Part shown: in pieces, positions 53,650 to 60,168 of the stretch | How the letters are laid out: every line of letters starts with the position of its first letter | Numbering within the stretch: position 1 is the first letter of the stretch | From: Allobosea robiniae | GTDB lineage: Bacteria; Pseudomonadota; Alphaproteobacteria; Rhizobiales; Beijerinckiaceae | Length of the DNA: 60,168 nt | Reading direction: 5' to 3' | Assembly: GCF_900102525.1 (NCBI RefSeq) | Contig: NZ_FNBZ01000012.1 | Location: forward strand, 1 to 60,168 | Notes under the pieces: model-generated | What the model was told of the DNA's origin: nothing | What the model saw: only the letters and a program-made list of their open reading frames with translations | The model's database searches: none | Program-made: the position numbers and the translations under genes

Positions 53650-54900
53650 TTAGAGCGCCTCGCCCCGCAGCAGCCGCGGCGTCGCTCCGGCGACGCCCGC
53701 AGCCTCGCGGATGAAGAAGCGCTTCAGCCCCGGCATCCGGTCGACGATCCCAAGTCCGAGATCGCGTGCCAGCCTGACCGGCGTCGCATCGTTCGAGAAC
53801 AGACGATTCAACCCGTCAGTCACCGCGCCCATCGCCACGGTGTCGAAGCGGCGCGCCTTCTCGTAATCTTCGAGCACGTCGGCCGTGCCGGGGTCGAGAC
53901 CCAGCCGGGCCGCGTCGACGATGGCCTCGGCCAAAGCCGCGACGTCCTTCAGGCCCAGATTGAGCCCCTGTCCGGCGATCGGGTGGATCAGATGCGCGGC
54001 ATCGCCCAGCAGGGCCAGCCGCTCGCCGACGAAACGCCGGGCCACGCCGAAGCCGAGTGGATGCGCGCTCACCGCGCTTTCAAGGGCGATCTCGCCGAGT
54101 TCAAGCCCGAAACGCCGCTCGATCTCGGCCAGCATGTCCTGGGCGTCGAGCGAAAGCAGCGGTCCGACATTCTCCTTCCGCTCGGTCCAGACGATCGACG
54201 AACGGTGTCCAAGCGCGCCGCCCTCCGTCAGCGGCAGGATCGCGAAAGGCCCCGACGGCAGGAAATGCTCGACGGCCCGTCCCTGATGAGGCCGCTCGTG
54301 GCCGATCGTCGCGACAATGCCGGACTGGCCATAGTCCCAGCCGACCCAGCCGATGCCAGCCTGTTCGCGCAGCTTCGAGCGCGCGCCGTCGGCCGCGACC
54401 AGCAAGGCAGCCTCGCAGCGCGTTCCGTCGCTGAAAACCAGCTCGACCGCCGTATCATCAGCGGTGAAGCGGCGCACGCCAGCGCTGCGGAGCTCGACAC
54501 CGGCCCCCTCGCAAGCTGCCTTCAAGGCCGCGACCAGCGCTGCATTCTCGACCATATGGGCAAAGGGCTGGCCGGGCTCGACCTCGCCATCGAAGGTGAG
54601 GAAGACCGGTCGGACGGCGTCCTCGGTCCGGCTGTCCGAGACGATCATCTCCAGCATCGGCTGGGCGGTATGGGCGATCGTCTCCCAGATGCCGAGCGTC
54701 TCCAGCATCGCCCGCCCGCCGGCCGCGACCGCATAGGCGCGGTTATCGGCGCGCGGTGCAGCCGCCAGCGCCGGATCGGCCAGGATCACCGCGAAATCCT
54801 CGCCCAGCCCCTGCTTCAGCGCGAGAGCCAGCGCCAGCCCGGCGATGCCGCCGCCCGCGATGACGATGCGCATGGCGCTGTTGCCCTGTTCGATAGCCAT
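53650..54900 (-). CDS. UbiH/UbiF family FAD-dependent hydroxylase
   Basis: A 416-residue flavin monooxygenase of the ubiquinone biosynthesis hydroxylase group, expected to hydroxylate the ubiquinone ring. The FAD fingerprint GGGIAGLALALALKQ is at the start, the second DG motif in LLVAADGARSKLRE, and the FAD ribityl motif ALLGDAAHLIHPIAGQGLNL near the C-terminus. Which ring position it serves cannot be told. The ATG at 54900 with an AGAAGGA site 4 bases upstream is preferred over an ATG nine codons later. Divergent from tesB. Confidence 0.9.
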   Translation of the reverse strand: MAIEQGNSAMRIVIAGGGIAGLALALALKQGLGEDFAVILADPALAAAPRADNRAYAVAAGGRAMLETLGIWETIAHTAQPMLEMIVSDSRTEDAVRPVFLTFDGEVEPGQPFAHMVENAALVAALKAACEGAGVELRSAGVRRFTADDTAVELVFSDGTRCEAALLVAADGARSKLREQAGIGWVGWDYGQSGIVATIGHERPHQGRAVEHFLPSGPFAILPLTEGGALGHRSSIVWTERKENVGPLLSLDAQDMLAEIERRFGLELGEIALESAVSAHPLGFGVARRFVGERLALLGDAAHLIHPIAGQGLNLGLKDVAALAEAIVDAARLGLDPGTADVLEDYEKARRFDTVAMGAVTDGLNRLFSNDATPVRLARDLGLGIVDRMPGLKRFFIREAAGVAGATPRLLRGEAL

Positions 54901-55023
54901 GCCGTCCTTCTCTCCGCGTCGACTTGACGCCACGGGATGCCTCGGTGCTGATGCCAGGCGAAACCGGCTGTCCCTGTGCGGGCCGCCGGCCGCTCCGTCA
55001 ACCTGACCGCGATGCCGCCGACC

Positions 55024-55890
55024 ATGTCCCAGATCAGCGCCTCCCTGACGGCGATTCTCGACCTCGAACCGCTCGAGCGCAACCTGTTCCGCGGTCGCAG
55101 CCCGAAATCGACCTGGCCGCGCGTCTTCGGCGGGCAGGTGATCGCACAATCGCTCTATGCCGCCTGTAAGACCGTCGAGGATCGGCAGCCGCATTCGCTG
55201 CATGCCTATTTCCTGCTGGCGGGCGACCCTGAAGTGCCGATCGTCTACGAGGTCGACCGCCTGCGCGACGGCCGCTCCTTCACCACGCGGCGCGTGCTCG
55301 CCATCCAGAAGGGCGAGGCGATCTTTGCGATGTCGGCCTCCTTCCATGTCGATGAGCCCGGCTACGAGCACCAGATGCCGATGCCGAAGGTGCCGATGCC
55401 GGAAGAGCTGCCGGATCGCGAGGAGATGGCGAAACTGTTCAATTCGCCACAGCCCAATCCGCTCCAGACCTTCTACCAGCGCAAGCGGCCGATCGAGATC
55501 CGCCCGGTCGAGCTCGAACGCTATCGCGGCAGCGCCAACCTGGAGCCGAAGTTCAACGTCTGGATCCGGGCGATCGAGCCACTGCCCGACGAGCCGGCCT
55601 TCCACCAGAGCGTGCTCGCCTACGCCTCCGACCTGCTCCTGCTCGATTCCAGCCTGATCGCCCATGGCGCGACGGTGTTCGACCAGAAGATCCAGGCCGC
55701 GAGTCTCGACCACGCCCTGTGGTTCCATCGCCCGTTCCGGGCCGACGACTGGCTGCTCTATTCGCAGGACAGCCCCTCGACCTCCGGTGCGCGCGGCTTC
55801 TCGCGCGGTCTCATCTTCGATCGGCAGGGCCGCCTGGTGGCGTCAGTGGCGCAGGAAGGCCTCGTCCGACCTCGGCCTGATCTCGGCTGA
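55024..55890 (+). CDS. tesB: acyl-CoA thioesterase II
   Basis: A double-hotdog thioesterase that hydrolyses medium- and long-chain acyl-CoA. The 288-residue protein has the E. coli TesB-like start MSQISASLTAILDLEPLERN, FGGQVIAQSLYAA in the first hotdog and SDLLLLDSSL with LDHALWFHRPFRADDWLLY in the second, carrying the Asp-Ser/Thr-Gln catalytic residues. An ATG four codons upstream is an alternative start. It precedes the glnK-amtB control region. Confidence 0.94.
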   Translation: MSQISASLTAILDLEPLERNLFRGRSPKSTWPRVFGGQVIAQSLYAACKTVEDRQPHSLHAYFLLAGDPEVPIVYEVDRLRDGRSFTTRRVLAIQKGEAIFAMSASFHVDEPGYEHQMPMPKVPMPEELPDREEMAKLFNSPQPNPLQTFYQRKRPIEIRPVELERYRGSANLEPKFNVWIRAIEPLPDEPAFHQSVLAYASDLLLLDSSLIAHGATVFDQKIQAASLDHALWFHRPFRADDWLLYSQDSPSTSGARGFSRGLIFDRQGRLVASVAQEGLVRPRPDLG

Positions 55891-55925
55891 CCCGATTTCA
55901 GGCAGCTGCGCAGAAACCAGACGAT

Positions 55926-55942
55926 TGCCTTATTATTAGGCA
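55926..55942. promoter_or_regulatory. candidate NtrC-type site upstream of glnK
   Basis: The 17-base dyad TGCCTTATTATTAGGCA has the length and the TGC/GCA ends of NtrC sites, with an AT-rich centre. It lies about 95 bases upstream of the sigma-54-like promoter, a suitable distance for an enhancer. It matches the NtrC consensus (TGCACC-N5-GGTGCA) only partially. Confidence 0.4.
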
Positions 55943-56014
55943 GACTCGACGGTTCTTACCGCTTCTCCTGCATGATTTCGCCTCTGGATGCGGCTTTGCC
56001 GCTCCGGGAGCACG

Positions 56015-56031
56015 TTGGCACGTCCCTTGAA
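56015..56031 (+). promoter_or_regulatory. sigma-54-type promoter of glnK-amtB
   Basis: TTGGCACGTCCCTTGAA matches the -24/-12 consensus TGGCACG-N4-TTGCA with one mismatch (A instead of C in the -12 element) and correct spacing. It lies 98 bases upstream of glnK, whose homologues are widely NtrC/sigma-54 controlled. Confidence 0.6.
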
Positions 56032-56128
56032 TTGCATGTTGCGACGCAACTGCGGTCCCGCAGGCGCGAGAGGTGCAACGAGATCGCCGGGGCTGACGAC
56101 CGGGCGGCGCAAACGGGAAGCCCAGCAC

Positions 56129-56467
56129 ATGAAAATCGTGATGGCGATCATCAAGCCGTTCAAGCTGGAGGAGGTGCGCGACGGGCTCACCGCCGTCGGC
56201 GTTCACGGCCTGACCGTGACCGAGGTGAAGGGCTACGGCCGCCAGAAGGGTCACACCGAAATCTACCGCGGCGCCGAATACGCGGTGAGCTTCCTGCCGA
56301 AGATCAAGATCGAGGTCGCCGTCTCCGACGATCTCGTCGACCGGGTGATCGAGACGATCACCACCGCGGCCCGCACCGGCCAGATCGGTGACGGCAAGAT
56401 CTTCGTCTCCTCGATCGAGAAGGCCGTGCGCATCCGCACCGGAGAGACCGATGCCGACGCGCTCTGA
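56129..56467 (+). CDS. glnK: nitrogen regulatory protein P-II (GlnK type)
   Basis: A PII signal protein of 112 residues that senses 2-oxoglutarate and ATP/ADP and is uridylylated on its T-loop. The start MKIVMAIIKPFKLEEVRDGL, T-loop tyrosine Y51 in IYRGAEYAVSF and the TGQIGDGKIFV C-terminal signature are all present. Its position next to amtB marks it as GlnK, which blocks the AmtB channel when nitrogen is sufficient. The ATG at 56129 is the family start. Confidence 0.95.
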   Translation: MKIVMAIIKPFKLEEVRDGLTAVGVHGLTVTEVKGYGRQKGHTEIYRGAEYAVSFLPKIKIEVAVSDDLVDRVIETITTAARTGQIGDGKIFVSSIEKAVRIRTGETDADAL

Positions 56468-56495
56468 GCCCCGCCCCCTCAAGGAGTTTTCGACG

Positions 56496-57833
56496 ATGAT
56501 TCTCAGGACCTCGCTGCGGGCCGGATCGGCTGGTCTCGCTCTCGCCGCACTCTCGGTCAGCACCGCGCTGGCACAGGCGCCGGCTGCCGCTGCCGTTCCC
56601 AACAAGGGCGACACCGCCTGGATGCTGGTCTCGACGCTGCTCGTGCTGTTCATGACGCTGCCCGGCCTGGCGCTGTTCTATGGCGGCCTCGCCCGCTCGA
56701 AGAACATGCTCTCGGTGATGAGCCAGGTCACGGCCACCGCCGCCGTGATGTGCATCGTCTGGGTCGTCTATGGCTACAGCCTCGCCTTTACCGGCGGCGG
56801 CTCGCTGACCAGCTTCATCGGCTCCTTCTCCAAGGCCTTCCTGACCGGCGTCACCAGCGAGACGACCTCGGACACCTTCACCAAGGGCGTGGTGATCCCC
56901 GAATATGTCTTCATCTGCTTCCAGATGACCTTCGCCATGATCACGCCCGCGCTGATCGTTGGCGGCTTCGTCGAGCGCATGAAGTTCTCGGCCCTGCTGC
57001 TCTTCGTCGTGCTGTGGGCGACCTTCGTCTATTTCCCGATGGCGCACATGGTCTGGTTCTCGGAAGGGTATCTCTTCACCCTCGGCGCGCTCGACTTCGC
57101 CGGTGGCACGGTCGTCCACATCAATGCCGGCATCGCCGCGCTCGTCGGCGCGCTGGTGATCGGCAAGCGCATCGGCTACGGCAAGGAACTGATGTCGCCG
57201 CATTCGCTGACGATGACCTTCATCGGCACCGCCGTGCTCTGGGTCGGCTGGTTCGGCTTCAATGCCGGCTCGAACCTCGAGGCCACCGCCGGCGCGGCGC
57301 TCGCCATGATCAACACCTTCACGGCGACCGCCGCAGCGGCGCTGGGCTGGCTCTTCATCGAATGGATCGTCAAGGGCAAGCCCTCGCTGCTCGGCATGCT
57401 CTCAGGGATCGTCGCCGGCCTGGTCGCGGTCACCCCGGCTGCCGGCCTGGTCGGCCCGATGGGCGCGATCGTGCTCGGCGCGATCGCAGGCGTGGTCTGC
57501 TTCTTCTTCTGCACCACGGTGAAGAACGCGCTCGGCTACGATGATTCGCTCGATGTCTTCGGCGTCCACGGCGTCGGCGGCATCATCGGCTCGATCGGCA
57601 CCGGCATCTTCGTCGCCCCGGCGCTGGGTGGCGTCGGCGTCGCCGATTACGCGATGGGCGCCCAGGTCTGGAAGCAGTTCGTCGCGGTCGCCGTCGCCGT
57701 CATCTGGTGCGGCGTCGGCTCCTTCGTCCTGTTCAAGATCATCGATGCGGTGGTCGGCCTGCGCGTCACCTCGGACCAGGAACGCGAGGGCCTCGACATC
57801 GCCGAGCATGGCGAGCGCGCCTACAACATGTGA
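56496..57833 (+). CDS. amtB: ammonium transporter AmtB
   Basis: An ammonium channel of 445 residues with a cleaved signal (MILRTSLRAGSAGLALAALS) followed by about eleven membrane helices. The signature regions GGLARSKNMLSVMSQ, AHMVWF (first pore His), GSNLEATAGAALAMINTF and FGVHGVGGIIGSI (second pore His) are present. An AAGGAG site precedes the ATG at 56496. It forms a tight pair with glnK and ends with a strong terminator. Confidence 0.97.
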   Translation: MILRTSLRAGSAGLALAALSVSTALAQAPAAAAVPNKGDTAWMLVSTLLVLFMTLPGLALFYGGLARSKNMLSVMSQVTATAAVMCIVWVVYGYSLAFTGGGSLTSFIGSFSKAFLTGVTSETTSDTFTKGVVIPEYVFICFQMTFAMITPALIVGGFVERMKFSALLLFVVLWATFVYFPMAHMVWFSEGYLFTLGALDFAGGTVVHINAGIAALVGALVIGKRIGYGKELMSPHSLTMTFIGTAVLWVGWFGFNAGSNLEATAGAALAMINTFTATAAAALGWLFIEWIVKGKPSLLGMLSGIVAGLVAVTPAAGLVGPMGAIVLGAIAGVVCFFFCTTVKNALGYDDSLDVFGVHGVGGIIGSIGTGIFVAPALGGVGVADYAMGAQVWKQFVAVAVAVIWCGVGSFVLFKIIDAVVGLRVTSDQEREGLDIAEHGERAYNM

Positions 57834-57860
57834 TCCTCCCACCGCTTCGGCGGTACCTCG

Positions 57861-57889
57861 ACCCCGGCGGGCAACCGCCGGGGTTTTTC
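57861..57889 (+). terminator. intrinsic terminator of glnK-amtB
   Basis: A perfect stem ACCCCGGCGG/CCGCCGGGGT with a GCAA loop and a T-run, 27 bases after the amtB stop codon and just before the convergent monooxygenase gene. Confidence 0.9.
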
Positions 57890-57895
57890 TTGGCG

Positions 57896-58228
57896 TCAAC
57901 CCGGCTCGTTCACGACGATCTCGAGGACCTGTACGCCGTCGGGCAGCTCGATCAGGAATTCGGCGTCACGCGCCAGGTGATGAATGCGGCGTGGATCGGG
58001 GCCGGCGAAGCGCGACATCGCCTCGATGCTCTCCCAATAGGAGATCGTGACGAATTCGCTCTCGGTCTCGCGATCCTCCCGGAACATCTGCGCGCCCAGT
58101 GCCTTTTCCAGCAAGGGCGCCACGCCCTCGCTCCTCAGATAGACCGCGTAGGCATCCGCCTTCGCGCGCGTCGTGCGGCCGCGCCAGATACGGGCGATCC
58201 GGGCTTGAACGGTCTTCGATACGGTCAT
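57896..58228 (-). CDS. antibiotic biosynthesis monooxygenase-like (ABM) protein
   Basis: A 110-residue dimeric alpha-beta barrel protein of the ABM family, beginning MTVSKTVQARIARIWRGRTT. The segment FREDRETESEFVTISYWESI and the RIHHLARDAEFLIELP region fit small ABM-type or heme-degrading monooxygenases. Substrate and reaction are unknown. An excellent AAGGAGGTG ribosome binding site precedes the ATG at 58228, which sets the start. Its 5' region faces ftsK and includes the CtrA-type box. Confidence 0.82.
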   Translation of the reverse strand: MTVSKTVQARIARIWRGRTTRAKADAYAVYLRSEGVAPLLEKALGAQMFREDRETESEFVTISYWESIEAMSRFAGPDPRRIHHLARDAEFLIELPDGVQVLEIVVNEPG

Positions 58229-58325
58229 GGAACACCTCCTTTCCGTCTCGAACTCAAGGCCGCGCACCGCGATCCGTTCCATCCGCTCCCGACAATCGGC
58301 GGCAGGAACCGGCGAGCGCGGTTCA

Positions 58326-58346
58326 AGGTTAAGCGGGTCTTAACCT
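58326..58346. promoter_or_regulatory. CtrA-type binding site upstream of ftsK
   Basis: A perfect TTAA-N7-TTAACC box (58329-58345), embedded in a 21-base inverted repeat with arms AGGTTAAG and CTTAACCT around a 5-base centre. This matches the CtrA consensus TTAA-N7-TTAA exactly. It lies 30 to 70 bases before the candidate ftsK starts and about 100 bases before the divergent ABM gene. Confidence 0.7.
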
Positions 58347-58375
58347 CGGCTTCCTAACCTTCCGCTGATGGCCGA

Positions 58376-60168
58376 ATGGTGCGGCCCGACAGTCCGGACA
58401 AGACCCGAAACCGCATGCGCACGATCCGCCGCTCCCAATCGCTCATGGACCGCCTGCCTGACCCGGTGCGCGAGTTCCTGTCGCGCCGCGCCTCGGAGCT
58501 GACCGGAATGGGCGTTCTCGCCCTGATGATCGCCATCTCCACGGCGCTGGCGAGCTGGTCGGTCGACGACCCCAGTCTCAACAACGCCACCAGCGGCGCC
58601 ATCCGCAACTGGCTCGGCCGCCCCGGCGCCATGGTCGCCGATCTCCTGATGCAGCTCATCGGCCTCGGCGTCATCGCCCTGCTGTTTCCGCCGGTGATCT
58701 GGGCGCTCCGGCTCGTCCGCTTCCACATCTTCGATCGCGGCGCACTGAAGCTCGGCCTCTGGGTCGTCGGCGTCGCTGCGACTGCCGCCGTCGCCAGCGC
58801 CTTGCCCGCGACCCCGCGCTGGCCGCTGCCCACCGGCATGGGCGGCGTGATCGGCGACGGTCTGCTCTTCGGCACGCGCAATATCGCGGGCATCGCCGGC
58901 GGAGCCGTCGGCAGCCTCGTCGGCTTCCTCTATGCCGGCATCGCCATTCTCGCCGTCACCGCCGCCGCTGGCTTCGGCTTCGTCACCGACGAGGACCCGG
59001 TTCTCGACAGTGACGAGGCCGAGGACAACTGGTCCGACAGCGACGAGCGCCGCGACGACGAGCCCGGCATCGCCGTCATCCTGATCGGCTGGCTCGCCCA
59101 TGGCGCGATGGCGCTGCGGGCCGCGATCCTGCGCCGCCTGCCGCAGCCCCCCGAGCCGGCCGTCGATACCGGCCTGGTTCCGACCCGTGACAACGGCCGC
59201 GTTCGCCGCGAGCCGCAATTCGGCGAGGCGCCGGCCGGGCGCCGCGGCCTGCCCGATTTCGATCCCGAGCCCCTGCCCGGTGCCCGCCCCACCACGCCCG
59301 GCCGGGCGACCGGCGATTACGACGCACCTTTCGATCTCGACGACGAGCCGCAGGATCTGCGCGATCTCAACGCTCCGCGCGTGGCGATGCCGCGCGCCGC
59401 GCCGAAGCCCGGCAAGCGCATGCAGCGCGAGGCGCAGCCCTCCCTGCTCGACCGCGACTCGTTCGAATTGCCGCCGCTGACCTATCTGGCCGAGCCGAAG
59501 AAGGTCGCGGCGAACGCGGTCTCGACCGATGCGCTGGAGCAGAACGCCACGCTGCTCGAAGGCGTGCTCGAGGATTTCGGCGTGCGCGGCGAAATCTCGC
59601 AGGTGCGCCCCGGTCCGGTGGTGACCCTGTACGAGCTTGAGCCTGCGCCGGGCACGAAATCCTCCCGGGTGATCTCTTTGGCCGACGACATCGCGCGTTC
59701 GATGAGCGCGGTATCGGCGCGCGTCGCGGTGGTTCAGGGCAAGAACGCGATCGGCATCGAGCTGCCCAACACCCGCCGCGAGACCGTCTTCCTGCGCGAA
59801 TTGCTCGCCAGCCAGGATTTCGAGGCGACCAAGCACAAGCTCGCGCTCTGCCTCGGCAAGACCATCGGCGGCGAGCCGGTGATCGCCGATCTCGCCCGCA
59901 TGCCGCATCTGCTCGTCGCCGGCACCACCGGCTCGGGCAAGTCCGTCGCCATCAACACCATGATCCTGTCGATCCTCTACCGGCTGAAGCCGGAGGAATG
60001 CCGCCTGATCATGGTCGATCCCAAGATGCTGGAGCTCTCCGTCTATGACGGCATCCCGCATCTGCTCACCCCCGTCGTCACCGATCCCAAGAAGGCGGTC
60101 GTCGCCCTGAAATGGGCGGTGCGCGAGATGGAGGAGCGCTACAAGAAGATGTCGAAGCTCTCGGTGCG
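58376..60168 (+). CDS. ftsK: DNA translocase FtsK (3' end beyond window)
   Basis: The first 597 codons of FtsK, the hexameric pump that clears chromosome termini at the division septum. Four N-terminal membrane helices (near residues 45-200) are followed by an acidic/Pro-rich linker and the start of the motor domain, with Walker A GTTGSGKSVAINTMI and RLIMVDPKMLELSVYDGIPH. The gene continues beyond the right edge. ATG at 58376 or 58415 may be the start; neither has a clear ribosome binding site. Upstream is a CtrA-type box. Confidence 0.94.
   Translation, partial: MVRPDSPDKTRNRMRTIRRSQSLMDRLPDPVREFLSRRASELTGMGVLALMIAISTALASWSVDDPSLNNATSGAIRNWLGRPGAMVADLLMQLIGLGVIALLFPPVIWALRLVRFHIFDRGALKLGLWVVGVAATAAVASALPATPRWPLPTGMGGVIGDGLLFGTRNIAGIAGGAVGSLVGFLYAGIAILAVTAAAGFGFVTDEDPVLDSDEAEDNWSDSDERRDDEPGIAVILIGWLAHGAMALRAAILRRLPQPPEPAVDTGLVPTRDNGRVRREPQFGEAPAGRRGLPDFDPEPLPGARPTTPGRATGDYDAPFDLDDEPQDLRDLNAPRVAMPRAAPKPGKRMQREAQPSLLDRDSFELPPLTYLAEPKKVAANAVSTDALEQNATLLEGVLEDFGVRGEISQVRPGPVVTLYELEPAPGTKSSRVISLADDIARSMSAVSARVAVVQGKNAIGIELPNTRRETVFLRELLASQDFEATKHKLALCLGKTIGGEPVIADLARMPHLLVAGTTGSGKSVAINTMILSILYRLKPEECRLIMVDPKMLELSVYDGIPHLLTPVVTDPKKAVVALKWAVREMEERYKKMSKLSV

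Overview
The window looks like a chromosomal, housekeeping stretch from a high-GC alphaproteobacterium of the order Hyphomicrobiales, most like Bosea and relatives. I infer this from gene content, not from a search. The markers are the AcpXL/LpxXL very-long-chain fatty-acid lipid A cluster, a 1,610-residue NAD-glutamate dehydrogenase, alphaproteobacterial DUF1476, DUF2794 and DUF1223 proteins, a CtrA-type box before ftsK, and strongly GC-biased codons. No rRNA, tRNA, CRISPR array, insertion sequence or prophage gene was recognised.

Layout. 0.6-6.6 kb: M23 peptidase, AEC transporter, GluQRS, AlkA-type glycosylase, HpcH/HpaI aldolase and the ATPase-inhibitor zeta protein. 7.0-9.4 kb: purine genes purC, a lipoprotein, purS and purQ. 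9.5-13.2 kb: cytochrome c maturation genes ccmA-ccmB and ccmC-ccmD-ccmG on the minus strand, split by a small AT-rich insert with two divergent small genes. 13.4-16.1 kb: aconitase. 16.3-22.4 kb: acpXL, fabZ, two ketosynthase genes, a ketoreductase, an alcohol dehydrogenase-like gene and lpxXL, which together should make and attach the C28-type acyl chain of lipid A. 22.5-32.6 kb: DUF1223, a LemA/TPM envelope operon, gamma-glutamyltransferase, RlmN, GFA and IalB-like proteins, and oxidoreductases. 32.6-33.8 kb: RES/Xre toxin-antitoxin pair. 33.8-40.6 kb: YciB, FtsY, RluA-type synthase, a DUF6875-like/CelD-like pair, PhhB, ThpR and an aldo/keto reductase. 40.7-45.8 kb: the classical tesA <-> ybbA-ybbP arrangement, then a Bax-inhibitor-1 protein. 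45.9-53.0 kb: an acetyltransferase, DUF2794, an AhpD-like protein, the giant glutamate dehydrogenase and a Trm112-like protein. 53.0-53.6 kb: ParD/ParE-type toxin-antitoxin. 53.7-58.2 kb: UbiH-type hydroxylase, TesB, glnK-amtB and a small monooxygenase. From 58.4 kb to the right edge: the start of ftsK.

The most noteworthy points are these. (1) The second ketosynthase of the lipid A cluster lacks the active-site Cys and one His, while its neighbour keeps all three catalytic residues, which suggests a ketosynthase/chain-length-factor-like pair. (2) The ccm operon is interrupted by a small divergent gene pair. (3) A textbook CtrA box lies before ftsK. (4) An intrinsic terminator without an upstream same-strand gene may mark a small RNA. 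(5) Repeat palindromes and terminators have been drawn into gene ends, including a repeat that supplies a start codon and a purC terminator that contains one. (6) Both toxin-antitoxin modules have perfect inverted-repeat operators. (7) A sigma-54/NtrC-like control region precedes glnK-amtB.
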